This document shows positions 10,342 to 20,289 of a stretch of 64,000 bases of DNA, piece after piece. The position numbers and the translations under genes were made by a program. The notes beneath the pieces are model-generated. The model worked only from the letters and a program-made list of their open reading frames with translations, was not told the DNA's origin and did not search any database. Source of the stretch: Symbiodinium natans (lineage: Eukaryota > Sar > Dinophyceae > Suessiales > Symbiodiniaceae). The first letter of the stretch is position 1. Each line of letters opens with the position of its first letter. The DNA lies in NCBI GenBank assembly GCA_905221605.1, contig CAJNDS010000203.1, positions 58,501-122,500 on the forward strand, read 5' to 3'.

Positions 10342-10980
10342 CTCGACAATGACAATGAAACAGAAACGCTACGGTGCAAGCTGCAAGACTCAATTCGCCT
10401 CGGCCTCCGGCCGAGAAGCGTCTGGAACAAGCAGACCAGGATCTGGTCCACTTCCCTTTCCCAACCCTTCCCACGAAATATCTCTCGACGCCACAGGTCG
10501 TGCAGAGAGGCGCTGCCGCCTTTCCTTGGACGCCCCCTGCCTTCGAAACCCCCATTCGAACGCGAGGCAAACCTTTTGGGACCCCTAGTCTCCCTGAAAA
10601 CCACCCCAAACAGCCCCCGAGAATGTGGCGGCTTGCCAGCCGGCCGAGAGGCGCAAGTGCTCCCACAGAGACCATGCCAACAAACCGAAAAGGACCGCTG
10701 CCCATGCTACAGCCCGCGTTGGGCCGGCCCGGATGCCGAGGCGGCGTGCGCGGAAGCGTTTGCAATTCATCTTAGATGCATGCTTTGGCAGTGTGCAGAG
10801 CTGTGGCTTGGATGGGTGGAACACAAGATGAATTCCAATCGCTACATGCAGCTTGCGTATTCACGTCAACACCCTGCCACCAAAATCCACTCAAGCGAGA
10901 TACTGTCGCACCTCCTTCTTTTCTGGGGGTGACAAAAGCCCTTCAGGTGTTCTACGGCTCATCTTCTGATTCTCAACTAC

Positions 10981-11385
10981 CTTTTCTTTTTTCACTAGAT
11001 TGCCGACCTCGCCATGTTGCAGGCAGCGAGACAGCAAGTGGATATGGCTGGACGTGTGCTCAGCGAAATGATGCGACATGTGCCTGCGGACGTCCTGAGG
11101 GGTCACATTCGGACATTCACATGTTGCTTCATCCCGTCTGGCCTCCACCGCCTTCGGCTTCTCCTCCTCGGCGTTGCGCTTGGCAGCTTCCCCTGCTCGT
11201 GCCCTCTCGGGCTCCTCCTTTTGTGCGTACTCCTGTCGTTTGGCCTCAGCCTCTGCCTTATTCTGCCTCTTCTTCCCCCCTGACTCTGCATGCGCCTTCT
11301 GGGCGTCCTCCGTCTTCTTGGCGTCCACCTGCCGCTTTGCCTCAGCCTCCTCCTTCTTCTTCTTCTCCTGAGCTTGGCGCTTTGC
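10981..11385 (-). CDS. coiled-coil/Cys-His exon, array copy 2 in transcript order
   Basis: Same 405-bp, phase 0-0 exon as at 9937-10341, with one residue change visible in the coil (QEYAQ rather than QEDAQ). The same acceptor and GTAGTTGAG donor are present. Confidence 0.6.
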
Positions 11386-12029
11386 CTCGACAATGACAAT
11401 GAAACAGAAACGCTAGGGTGCAAGCTGCAAGACTCAATTCGCCTCGGCCTCCGGCCGAGAAGCGTCTGGAACAAGCAGACCAGGATCTGGTCCACTTCCC
11501 TTTCCCAACCCTTCCCACGAAATATCTCTCGACGCCACAGTGACGGTCGTGCAGAGAGGCGCTGCCGCCTTTCCTTGGACGCCCCCTGCCTTCGAAACCC
11601 CCATTCGAACGCGAGGCAAACCTTTTGGGACCCCTAGTCTCCCTGAAAACCACCCCAAACAGCCCCCGAGAATGTGGCGGCTTGCCAGCCGGCCGAGAGG
11701 CGCAAGTGCTCCCACAGAGACCATGCCAACAAACCGAAAAGGACCGCTGCCCATGCTACAGCCCGCGTTGGGCCGGCCCGGATGCCGAGGCGGCGTGCGC
11801 GGAAGCGTTTGCAATTCATCTTAGATGCATGCTTTGGCAGTGTGCAGAGCTGTGGCTTGGATGGGTGGAACACAAGATGAATTCCAATCGCTACATGCAG
11901 CTTGCGTATTCACGTCAACACCCTGCCACCAAAATCCACCCAAGCGAGATACTGTCGCACCTCCTTCTTTTCTGGGGGTGACAAAAGCCCTTCAGGTGTT
12001 CTACGGCTCATCTTCTGATTCTCAACTAC

Positions 12030-12434
12030 CTTTTCTTTTTTCACTAGATTGCCGACCTCGCCATGCTGCAGGCAGCGAGACAGCAAGTGGATATGGCTGG
12101 ACGTGTGCTCAGCGAAATGATGCGACATGTGCCTGCGGACGTCCTGAGGGGTCACATTCGGACATTCACATGTTGCTTCATCCCGTCTGGCCTCCACCGC
12201 CTTCGGCTTCTCCTCCTCGGCGTTGCGCTTGGCAGCTTCCCCTGCTCGTGCCCTCTCGGGCTCCTCCTTTTGTGCGTACTCCTGTCGTTTGGCCTCAGCC
12301 TCTGCCTTATTCTGCCTCTTCTTCCCCCCTGACTCTGCATGCGCCTTCTGGGCGTCCTCCGTCTTCTTGGCGTCCACCTGCCGCTTTGCCTCAGCCTCCT
12401 CCTTCTTCTTCTTCTCCTGAGCTTGGCGCTTTGC
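12030..12434 (-). CDS. coiled-coil/Cys-His exon, array copy 1 in transcript order
   Basis: First of the four exons in the direction of transcription; 405 bp, phase 0-0, same module. It lies downstream of the repeat gene ending at 13168, whose own end carries a coil remnant and DETTCSCPN. This suggests one gene running from about 15 kb to 8.6 kb. Confidence 0.6.
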
Positions 12435-13167
12435 CTCGACAATGACAATGAAACAGAAACGCTAGGGTGCAAGCTGCAAGACTCAATTCGCCTCGGCCTC
12501 CGGCCGAGAAGCGTCTGGAACAAGCAGACCAGGATCTGGTCCACTTCCCTTTCCCAACCCTTCCCACGAAATATCTCTCGACGCCACAGTAACGGTCGTG
12601 CAGAGAGGCGCTGCCGCCTCCCCTTGGACGCCCCCTGCCTTCGAAACACCCATTCGAACGACGCAAGTGGGCTCCGGCTCCTCCCACAGAGACCACGCCA
12701 GCAAACCGAAAAGGACCGCTGCCCATGCTACACCCCGCGTTGGGCCGGCCCGGATGCCGAGGCGGCGTGCGCGGAAGCGCTTACAATTCATCTTAGGTGC
12801 ATGCTTCGGCAGTGTGCAGAGCTGTTGCTTGGATGGGTGGAACGCGAGATGGGTTCCGATCGCTACGTGTAGCTTGCATATGATTGTTTTGTCAGACATG
12901 AGTAGCATGAGTCCTTCCAACTCCCCACATTGCAATCGCAACATTGTAGCTTGCACAGTCACCTCCCTCATTTTTCGGGGAGGGGGGTGCGGGGGTGGAG
13001 ATTGAGAGGATATAAAACCTTGAATTTTGGCTCGGCTTCCGCGGTCACCCCTCATCATACAGGCCCGCATGCCTTCTGACTTCTCTGATGAACACTTGTA
13101 CTCCCTGCATGATAGCTACTCGTTGTAGTTCCTCCTCGTAAGTTCACAGTGCAACACAGTCCAAGCC

Positions 13168-14211
13168 CTAGTTCCCCGGCTCAGCTTTAAGAACGTTCGA
13201 CTTTGTCAAGGGGGCAGTGCGTGTCATTACCGGACAGGTGCTCAGCGAATTCATGCTAAATCTGCACTGAAGGCACGCATTCGGGCATGAACACGTTGTT
13301 TCATCCGGTCTGGCCTCCGACGCCTTCTTCTCCGCCTCGGCCTTGCGCTTAGCAGCCTCGTACCCTGTTACAGTGGAGTTTTGCAAGTGCCACGCACTAT
13401 GGAACCCTTCTTCACAAGGCAGGTGGCTGCCTGCGGCATCGCTAGCATCCGCCAGGCCACGCAAGCCAGGCTCAGCAAGCTTTCCTTCGCCACAAGCTCC
13501 TTGAATGCTGCCGGTCGTGTCCTCCGCACTTGCCCCAGAAACCATGGCCTGCAGCCGACTGTCAGGAAGCCCATGGACAGCAGCCTCAGCAGCATCCGCC
13601 ATGCCCTGTGACGGGTGGTTGCGGGGTGCCATGGCTGCAGGTGCGGCAGCACTCCGTGGCTGGAGGGCAGAGGGCCCCAAGTGGAGGGCTCCATGGTTAG
13701 AGGGCACCGCGGGGTCTGAGGCTGGAAGGTGTGGTTGGAGGATCCTGGCTGCAAACCTTGCGGCTGAGGCTGGGGCGTGGTTGTTGGCTTGGGTGGAGGG
13801 CTTTGTTGCTGTCCTGCTGGCCAGAGAGAGCTTGGCCTGCGCCTGATAGGCACCGCGATCGGGGGAAGGGTCATGGGTGGCTGGAGGGCCGCGAAACCAC
13901 GATGCTGTGTCGATCGGTTGGCTGTCGCTTTCAGTGGCGATGGGGTTACGGTTCGGTGACGAGATGTTGTTGCCTGTTACCGTGGCGTCTTGCAACTGCC
14001 GTACACCATGAACCGCTTCTTCACAAGGCAGGTGGCTGCCTGCGGCATCGCTAGCATCCGCCAGGCCACGCAAGCCAGGCTCAGCAAGCTTTCCTTCGTC
14101 ACAAGCTCCTTGAATGCTGCCGGTCGTGTCCTCCGCACTTGCCCCAGAAACCATGGCCTGCAGCCGACTGTCAGGAAGCCCATGGACAGCAGCCTCAGCA
14201 GCATCCGCCAC
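13168..14211 (-). CDS. Pro/Ala-repeat exon ending in coil and CxCPN (KTLSF gene body, unit 1)
   Basis: Open for 347 codons. It holds two copies of a long repeat, 609 bp apart (13399 against 14008). Each has 'AAVHGLPDSRLQAMVSGAS', 'GKLAEPGLRGLADASDA', 'SHLPCEE' and an 'LQD/LQN' end. It then passes into a coil remnant (AAKRKAEAEKKA) and 'DETTCSCPN'. It therefore links the repeat domain and the Cys/His module in one frame. Its counterpart in unit 2 is 33967-36720. No enzymatic motif. The start shown is the first Met in the repeat; the exon is open upstream. Confidence 0.55.
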   Translation of the reverse strand: MADAAEAAVHGLPDSRLQAMVSGASAEDTTGSIQGACDEGKLAEPGLRGLADASDAAGSHLPCEEAVHGVRQLQDATVTGNNISSPNRNPIATESDSQPIDTASWFRGPPATHDPSPDRGAYQAQAKLSLASRTATKPSTQANNHAPASAARFAARILQPHLPASDPAVPSNHGALHLGPSALQPRSAAAPAAMAPRNHPSQGMADAAEAAVHGLPDSRLQAMVSGASAEDTTGSIQGACGEGKLAEPGLRGLADASDAAGSHLPCEEGFHSAWHLQNSTVTGYEAAKRKAEAEKKASEARPDETTCSCPNACLQCRFSMNSLSTCPVMTRTAPLTKSNVLKAEPGN

Positions 14212-14705
14212 GGCTGAGGTTCGGCGGAGGCTGGGGCCGTGCTGTACGGTGGGTGGAAGGCTTTGGGGCTGGTGCGGCTATGGCCGGAGAGAAAGGTGGC
14301 CTTTGGATGGATTGCCCTGTGCTGGGGGGTCCATGTCTGGAGGGTCGGCCAGGTTTGGTGGGGTTTGATCAGCAAAATCCGTTGCGCACTCGGGGCCGTG
14401 ACTTAAGTATCTTCCCGGATGCATCACCAAGCCGATTCACGTTGCGATTCACGGGATTTTCCAGCAACAACCGGAACCTGTTCCACTGTTCACCATCTCA
14501 TGTTATCTCCGAACACACGAGGCGGACCCATCGGCCCCGGAAGCACTATCAGTGGATTCGTAATCGGATTCACTGCAAGGAAAACCCTCCGGCCGGGCTC
14601 GTCCGCTCCCGATGCTCAATCAGCTGATTCATGCTCGGACTTCATCACGCTTCTTCCAGCAAAATCGCCGATTGCATGGGGTATCACTGCAGAAGAACCT
14701 CGTCC

Positions 14706-14990
14706 TCATGGTTTCGCAATAACATCCTCCAAAGCGCACGAGTCGGGCTTGCGAGCACCGGAGAACCATCGGTGGTGCATCTTCGGCTTTAGGGACATCC
14801 TTTTCCGGCCTCCCCTGTCGACAAAGGGGCAATCCTGCGTCGGCGGCGAGCGCGCATTCATTTTCGGTTGAACTCTCTTAGCTCCACCGTCAGAGAAGCT
14901 GAGTGTTTTCGTCGGTTTAGGGCTTTTGCATCCCGAAGAATCGGTCGTGTCCCATGGGTTAGGATCGAAGAAGACGCGATGCTTCCGCAT
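14706..14990 (-). pseudogene. KTLSF-motif exon, frameshifted copy (unit 1)
   Basis: The frame reads KSPKPTKTLSFSD and then loses the match to the unit 2 exon (KTLSFSDVVELREFNPN). The bases read gacggtggag where unit 2 has gacgtggtggag, a 2-bp deletion inside the motif. Downstream the unit 2-like peptide continues in another frame. The unit 1 gene therefore seems unable to make the full motif unless an alternative splice restores the frame. Confidence 0.55.
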
Positions 14991-15179
14991 TCTTCTCCGC
15001 CGTTTCAGCAGCTCCGGCCGTTGGAACCTCCCCGCTATCGTATCCCGAGCGCCAGGACGTTTCGGACGTTTCCGGGCTTCTCAGCCTGGCGGGGTGTTTC
15101 TGAGAGTAGGGCTAGGGTTTCTATTCTTATAATGCTTGTTTTTACTTTGCGTCCCCATGTTCAGTGTGACAAACCTTTG

Positions 15180-16320
15180 CTCTAGCATTCTGACCAAACA
15201 TAAACCGCTGCTTCAGTTGAGCCTCGGCCATTGCAGTCGCCCAGTGTGCCCTTGGCTCCTCTTCTGGGTCTGGCAGCCCTTCCAGTGGCTGTCCCAAATG
15301 GATCCTGCACGAATGTTGGGGGGAAAAAACGTCATAACACCGGCGCCTATGGTAGCCCTACACATATAGGTGTCGTGCAAACCCGAACACTGCATTACAC
15401 GGGGCTGCTTGATTGCCTTTGAATGCAATCTTCTGTGCTGGTTCTGAATTGGGACCAGCCACTTGCAGATCCCCTGCCACTTGTGTCAACCAATGCGTTG
15501 TGGTCCTAGCACAGCGGGACTGTGATGCCAAACTCGCTGAAGCAACCTCTTTTCTCCAGCTAGTCAGCTGCCGGCCACCAAGTCCTGAAGGAGGCTCTGC
15601 ATCAGCACGTCCTTGCGCACTGGCGTGCCAGCAGCGCGGGCTTGCCTCTTCCGCGAACTTTTAGTCAGAACAAAACTAGCATTCCACCAGCCATGATTCA
15701 GGCTCACCTATCAGGAACCAAAACCAGCGGGGCCGAGCAAGACAAGGGCCGAGCTTCAGTTTCCACCGACCACAGACCCCATCACGGCGCGTGTCGTGGC
15801 TGCTCTCTCTGTCGCGATTTCGATGCACCTGGTGCGTCGGAGGTCTGCACTAAGGGCCGAACAGAACAACACAAGCAAGCCTCCGGCTGCTATGCGGCCC
15901 GCGACTCGGAGCGATTGCCCGTTGACCGCTGGCCTGTCCACAATGCCCCAGCGTTCAACCTGCTACTACTGCAGCGACATCAACAACATTCGACTGATCA
16001 CGGAAGCTTGCCGACGTTTTAGCCTTGTGGGCGAGGCGCGGTGCAGCCAAGCTGGGTTGCCATTGAATTCATGCACAGGCAGCACCAAGGCAGGCAAAGC
16101 AAATGTGCCACGGTGCAAATGTCAGGCTAATATTCCCAGTTCTCCTTACTTTCAGTTCTCAGCAGGCATCGCTCTCCAACTAACAGCAAGAAACAACAAA
16201 ACAACAGAGCCCTAGAGTCCCGCCCATTTGAGGTTGGGGGAGCGGGTTGAGCCATCAGCAAGACAAAAGGGCCGGGGGGCGAAGGTGTTGGGGCCACGCA
16301 GATCCGGGAGACAGTCCTAA
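15180..16320. other. upstream region of KTLSF gene with 5' module, no long gene
   Basis: Similar to 37.05-37.95 kb, including the 'tcaggctcacctatcagg' and 'cgtggctgctctctctgtcgcga' stretches. The block 15450-15620 is one of four copies of the 5' module. Otherwise I see no coding frame conserved between the two copies. Confidence 0.55.
15450..15620 (-). other. shared 5' module, copy upstream of KTLSF gene (unit 1)
   Basis: It matches 21480-21670, 37170-37340 and 51550-51730. The conserved words on the plus strand are 'tcccctgccacttg', 'accaatgcg' and 'tcctgaaggaggctctgc'. In the best preserved copy (51.6 kb) the minus strand reads LVLTQSLLQDLLG, then 'VAEDRADLAAALLPDP' across a possible intron. 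This copy is diverged and coding is uncertain. Confidence 0.45.
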
Positions 16321-16329
16321 ATTCATCTC

Positions 16330-16700
16330 CGTTTTTTTTTCATGAAGCAGCGAAGCTGAAATTGGAATTGGCATCCTGGCCGAAAACTTTCATTTTTTTT
16401 TATTTAGCTCAGGTGACCAAAACTGACAATTAAAAATGCCAGAAACAAAACCTTAATTGAGCTCCGAGTTTAAATGTCCGCGCTGACAATGAGTGTTTTT
16501 TCTGCTCTGAAACAAGCAGAATGATGCTGTACGTCATTTTGGACAAATTCAAACAATGCAAAGTTTAAAGTTCTTACACTCCCGCCATGCCATACAGAGA
16601 CCAGTACCAGCGGCGGGAGGGCAATCTTTATTTGTTTTTCTTCTTTTTTTTTTGGGGGGGGGGGGGGTGGGGTGGCGGGGAGGGGCATGAGTGAAGATAA
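16330..16700. other. AT-rich, gene-poor stretch with homopolymers
   Basis: Contains runs of T (16331-16340, 16392-16400, 16641-16652) followed by a G run (16653-16667). No conserved frame. The unit 2 counterpart near 38-39 kb is not clearly alignable. Confidence 0.5.
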
Positions 16701-16949
16701 TGAGTTCACGCCTGTGCCCCTACTGGTAGCACGAAAATTTACGGTTGCCCACTGCTTCGGGAAATGAAACCCCGAACTTTCAACGCGGATGGCCCGTACC
16801 GCTCCTCCAACTCGGCCACGGCTTTGTGGGATGCTGCGCTCCTGCATACGAAGTCTTGCGACACCCCGCACCGAATTTTTTGCCCTGCAGTAGAAGGGGA
16901 TCCTTGCGCGAAGGTTGACCCGTCTCCGCAGCAGTCTGCACGACATCCT

Positions 16950-17060
16950 TAGAGCCGCCTGCAGAGGTGTTGTGTAGGATTCAGCCAATCGATGCCCTGG
17001 TCTCGTGTTCTGTCGCTGCACGGCCGGAGCTGTTTGCTCTTCCAGCATGCCCAGACTTTC
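16950..17060 (-). CDS. shared 3' coiled-coil module, diverged copy (after repeat gene, unit 1)
   Basis: After an AG at 17061-17062 the minus strand reads a diverged form of the module (ESLGMLEEQTAPAVQRQ). It lies downstream of the repeat exon 17204-18322, just as the 39.6 kb copy follows the matching gene in unit 2. Confidence 0.45.
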
Positions 17061-17203
17061 CTGGACGGAAGTTTTTCGGGACAGGGCCAGTCAAGCCTCA
17101 CCTTCAAAAATGACAGGCTACAGCCCAAGACTCCACAGCGCAAACCCAACATGCAAGCTGGCCAAACAGAATCATGTGCGCTGTTCTCTGGATCTAGTAG
17201 CAT

Positions 17204-18322
17204 CTACAAACGCCGCAGCAAACGCTTCTTCTCCATTTCTAGTCGTGCCCTGCAAGCCCCCAGCACCAGAAAACCAAAAACTTGGCTACGGCCGTCCTCG
17301 TTGCCTATTCCTGCGGAGTCTTGCACGTGCACTGCGCCACGAACCACTTCTTCACAAGGCAGGCTGCCTGGTGGGGCATCGCCAGCATCCGCCAGGCCAC
17401 GCAAGCCAGCCTCCGTATTCTCCCCTGTGCTTGCCTCCTCCATGACCGGAAGCTTGCTGTCAGGAAGCCCATGGACTGTCGCCATGCCTTGTGACGAGTG
17501 GGTGTATGGAGTTCCGGCGGCTGGGGTTTGCGCGCTGTCGCTCGCGTGGGTGGAAGGCTTTGGGGCTGGTGCCTTGGTGGCCGGAGGCAAGGTGGCCTGT
17601 GACCTTCCAGGGGGTCCAGTGACTGGGGGAACCTGGGCGACTGAAAAAGCCTCGCAGTCTGTTACTGCGGAGTCTTGCACGTGCACTGCGCCACGAACCA
17701 CTTCTTCACAAGGCAGGCTGCCTGGTGGGGCATCGCCAGCATCCGCCAGGCCACGCAAGCCAGCCTCCGTATTCTCCCCTGTGCTTGCCTCCTCCATGAC
17801 CGGAAGCTTGCTGTCAGGAAGCCCATGGACTGTCGCCATGCCTTGTGACGAGTGGGTGTATGGAGTTCCGGCGGCTGGGGTTTGCGCGCTGTCGCTCGCG
17901 TGGGTGGAAGGCTTTGGGGCTGGTGCCTTGGTGGCCGGAGGCAAGGTGGCCTGTGACCTTCCAGGGGGTCCAGTGACTGGGGGAACCTGGGCGACTGAAA
18001 AAGCCTGGCAGTTTGTTTCTGCGGAGTCTTGCATGTGCAATGCGCCAGCATCTGCCAGGCTACGCAAGCCAGGCTCAGCAGTCTGCCCTTCGTCAAGAGC
18101 TGCTACGACATTGGCAGCCTCCTTCTGCTCCCCTGTGCTTGCCTCTTCCTCCACGGCCTGGAGCCCATGGATTGCAGCCTCACCAGCATTCGAGGTACAT
18201 GGAGATCTGGCTGAGGCTGGCGCCCTCTTGCTCGTGTGGGTGGAAGGCTCTTGGGCTGGTCCAGTGGCTGGAAGGTCCTGCACGGCTGGACTGCTGACAT
18301 TGCGGAAGTGGACGGGTTGCAA
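17204..18322 (-). CDS. Pro/Ala repeat protein exon (unit 1)
   Basis: Open 372-codon frame that starts at no ATG (first codon used TTG), so it is an internal exon. It holds two near-identical 354-bp repeats (17311 against 17665) plus a diverged third. Each repeat has 'EEASTGENTEAGLRGLADAGD', split here as EEASTGENTEAG and LRGLADAGD, then 'GSLPCEEVVRGAVHVQDSAV' and a Pro/Thr spacer (PPVTGPPGRSQATLPPATKA). The same repeat family, with a different spacer, forms 39462-41957 in unit 2. Probably extracellular-like or disordered in character; no recognised domain. Confidence 0.55.
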   Translation of the reverse strand: MQPVHFRNVSSPAVQDLPATGPAQEPSTHTSKRAPASARSPCTSNAGEAAIHGLQAVEEEASTGEQKEAANVVAALDEGQTAEPGLRSLADAGALHMQDSAETNCQAFSVAQVPPVTGPPGRSQATLPPATKAPAPKPSTHASDSAQTPAAGTPYTHSSQGMATVHGLPDSKLPVMEEASTGENTEAGLRGLADAGDAPPGSLPCEEVVRGAVHVQDSAVTDCEAFSVAQVPPVTGPPGRSQATLPPATKAPAPKPSTHASDSAQTPAAGTPYTHSSQGMATVHGLPDSKLPVMEEASTGENTEAGLRGLADAGDAPPGSLPCEEVVRGAVHVQDSAGIGNEDGRSQVFGFLVLGACRARLEMEKKRLLRRL

Positions 18323-18329
18323 TTCTTGC

Positions 18330-18825
18330 CACGCGACACTCAGATGAACTGTAAAGGTTGCCTGCTGTTGACACTATAACTTGAAAAATGTTTAAGCGAA
18401 TGCCTTTGCATGTCTTTGCTGTTTTTTAAGTTTTTTAACGTTTTGACTAGTAACGTGCCGTCCACATGACTTTTGCTGCAAAGAAAGCCTCCCCGAACCA
18501 ACGAAGGGGAAAAAAGGAGCACAAGGACCTGCATCCCTACCAAAAAATGAGACAAGCCTCCCAGCAGAACATCACACCAACCCCCACACTCCGAAGGAAG
18601 AGCAAGAACAAAAACCCTAAACCCTAAACTAAACCGGTCAGCAAAAACGAAGCAAATCAGAATCAGAAAAGCCTCCGACCCCCCAAACGCAAAAAGAAAG
18701 TGAGAAGCTGGGACAAGCTCCGAAAACTACAGCCACCCACTCCGAGCCCGATATGAAGAGATAGACAAAGGGGGAGAGAAGGCACTGTAGGGAGCTTGGA
18801 CACACAGCGAATCGTGCTTCAGCGA
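18330..18825. other. spacer between repeat gene and Rubisco-like gene (unit 1)
   Basis: No gene. It carries 'gtgccgtccacatga', also at 30152-30166 and (varied) 23589, and a telomere-like 'accctaaaccctaaact' at 18609-18626. In unit 2 the corresponding spacer is interrupted by the 7.1 kb retrotransposon. Confidence 0.6.
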
Positions 18826-18827
18826 AC

Positions 18828-18998
18828 CTAGAAGCCCGGCTCCTCGAGCGAAGGCGACTCGGCAGCAGTCTTTGCCAAAGACCGGCCGAGGGCCACCTGC
18901 ACGTTTGGTGCGAGAATGCTGGCCACTTGATGCTCTGGTCTCACGTTCTGTCTCTGCACGGCCTGGAGCTGCTGCTCTTCCAGCGTGTCCAGCCTGTC
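18828..18998 (-). CDS. shared 3' coiled-coil module after Rubisco-like gene (unit 1)
   Basis: A clear acceptor (TTTTTCTGCTTCCAG) precedes GACAGGCTGGAC. The frame runs 57 codons to TAG: DRLDTLEEQQLQAVQRQ, a linker, then NVQVALGRSLAKTAAESPSLE and EPGF. The first part is a short amphipathic helix with heptad-like Leu spacing. The copies at 49595-49756 and near 39.4 kb keep the frame through length changes that are multiples of three. It is probably the last exon of the Rubisco-like gene; the join is inferred, and two other frames are open for the first 50 bp. Confidence 0.55.
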   Translation of the reverse strand, partial: DRLDTLEEQQLQAVQRQNVRPEHQVASILAPNVQVALGRSLAKTAAESPSLEEPGF

Positions 18999-19075
18999 CT
19001 GGAAGCAGAAAAAGCCCGATTGGCACATCGCGACCCAGAGCACGCGAGAACTACTGCTGTTTAGCCGATTAGCAA

Positions 19076-19669
19076 CTACATTTGCATGTGTATAGTCGAC
19101 TGTGTGCTGTCCCACTCCTGGACATCAGGCACGTCGGCCACACCGGCGTGGATGTCGGGAGCCCCAATGACTTGAGAGAGCTTGGTATGAACAAATGCTG
19201 TGTAGCCTCCCTGGGGCTGGGTGTCCGTGACAGCACCTCCTTCGACGTAGCTCCGAACCAGGAGCGCATAACTCTTGAAGACTGGTGCGAACTGCGATAA
19301 AATGTACTTGCCACGGTCGAGCATCTGGCTGTCCACGGCGAGCACATTTGTGAGAGACTTGCTTGGGCCAGCCTTCTTGATGCACGCCGCCATTTCCTGG
19401 ACGACCTCAGGGAGGCACTCGCTCATCTGATCCAGCAGCTCACCCTCAGGGTGTCCTTGCCAAAACGCAAGGCTAGGATGGGCAGGCTTGGGCAGAAGGC
19501 GAAGAATCGGCTGGAGAGTGCCGTCAGCTGCCAGGCAATGGTGCTTGACCTTGTTGACGCGGCGGCCCATAGTGCGCCAGGCACCCTCTACATTTGCATC
19601 AGGTCCATCGTACAGACGCAGAAACCGTGGCGGCAAGTAGAAGTCATTGATTCGGCTGTACTCCGCCTC
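19076..19669 (-). CDS. form II Rubisco-like protein, main exon (unit 1)
   Basis: Matches the middle of form II Rubisco large subunit: '[18 protein letters not shown]' corresponds to the family's IDFYxPxRxxxxxDGP stretch, then '[14 protein letters not shown]' and '[17 protein letters not shown]' to the GYTAFxxxKMSxxxGA stretch. The exon starts after ATGGAG (acceptor AG), which restores the exact spacing after 'LGIGNNQ' in the preceding exon. The catalytic parts are gone: the IIKPKLG lysine region reads LQPILRLLPKP, the KNDE carbamylation motif is replaced by PEGELLDQ, and about 20 residues with the HxRxH loop are deleted. The loop 6 half of the barrel is missing. It cannot be an active carboxylase. 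An intact frame in two copies argues for some retained role. Confidence 0.75.
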   Translation of the reverse strand, partial: EAEYSRINDFYLPPRFLRLYDGPDANVEGAWRTMGRRVNKVKHHCLAADGTLQPILRLLPKPAHPSLAFWQGHPEGELLDQMSECLPEVVQEMAACIKKAGPSKSLTNVLAVDSQMLDRGKYILSQFAPVFKSYALLVRSYVEGGAVTDTQPQGGYTAFVHTKLSQVIGAPDIHAGVADVPDVQEWDSTQSTIHMQM

Positions 19670-19764
19670 CTCCATGCCTCAGCAAGCCAAACGTCTTTCT
19701 TTGCGAGCCAACAAGGAAAACAATACACATGCTTGGCCTATGCTTGTGAGAACAACGTGTTGAC

Positions 19765-20056
19765 CAAGGGGCTTTGATTGTTGCCGATGCCCAAGTTGAA
19801 GAACGAGCAAGTGATGCTGGCATCGTGCCCAAACAGCTGGACAGGGTACGCAATCTTCATCTTCTCACTCTCCGGATCGATGTCATAAACGTGCGCGTCC
19901 AAAGAATCAAAATCGTCGGATGTGCTTGGGCAAGCCTCGGAGGCAAACTGCACGGCTGTTTCCAAATAGCCGTGACCCTCCTTCGGCTTCATGATGTATC
20001 CCACCAGCACGTGGTTCCCATTCCTTGGTGTGTCCACGACAGCACGACAGCTTGCA
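19765..20056 (-). CDS. form II Rubisco-like protein, N-domain exon (unit 1)
   Basis: Encodes '[20 protein letters not shown]', split here as NGNHVLVGY and [12 protein letters not shown], then '[20 protein letters not shown]' and '[13 protein letters not shown]'. It matches the N-terminal domain of form II Rubisco (consensus HxLVAYxMKPKxGHGYLE and LxIGNNQ). The 3' boundary is placed at 19765 (next bases GTCAAC); the intron to 19669 is about 95 bp. The 5' boundary is uncertain because no ATG is in frame. Confidence 0.75.
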
Positions 20057-20102
20057 TAGCGATTAAGAATGATCAAGCGGAAGAACGCTTGCCTTGCTTT
20101 AC

Positions 20103-20175
20103 AAGTTTCTCAATCAGGTTGGCCTCATCAAAGTACAAATCTCCATACTGGCTGTAATAGTCACTTGCCTGGCAA
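20103..20175 (-). CDS. form II Rubisco-like protein, first recognisable exon (unit 1)
   Basis: Reads SDYYSQYGDLYFDEANLIEKL and then a GTAAAG donor at 20102-20101. It matches the form II N-terminus (consensus SxRYADLxLxEExLI). An in-frame stop lies shortly upstream, so a further 5' exon must supply the start codon. Too short to be found by simple reading-frame length. Confidence 0.65.
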
Positions 20176-20289
20176 CCATTTCTGGCAATTCAGGGAGGAC
20201 ATGCGGCATCACAAAAGACTCAATAAGAATAGCACCAGAACACGTCTGCAACAATTCCTGCTGGCGAACAGTGACTAGCAGGACTTAGT

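Larger units (their letters stand above)
8915..12880. repeat. four-copy tandem repeat, unit about 1.05 kb (exon plus intron)
   Basis: The same stretch starts at 8917, 9970, 11014 and 12063 (steps of 1053, 1044 and 1049). The copies are nearly identical over exon and intron, which indicates recent duplication or homogenisation. The fourth copy carries a deletion of about 90 bp in its intron part, around 12660. Confidence 0.95.

Noticed and set aside
16725-16830. tRNA-like sequence on the minus strand (TGGCCGAGTTGG as box A)
   Set aside because: Box A fits, but the downstream GTTCGGGGTTTC misses the box B consensus and no acceptor stem or cloverleaf can be drawn. A degenerate tRNA-derived SINE remains possible.
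19738-19764. Rubisco-like exon 1 continuing in frame beyond [10 protein letters not shown]
   Set aside because: The extra residues do not match the family, and removing the GT...AG segment restores exact family spacing, so this is intron.
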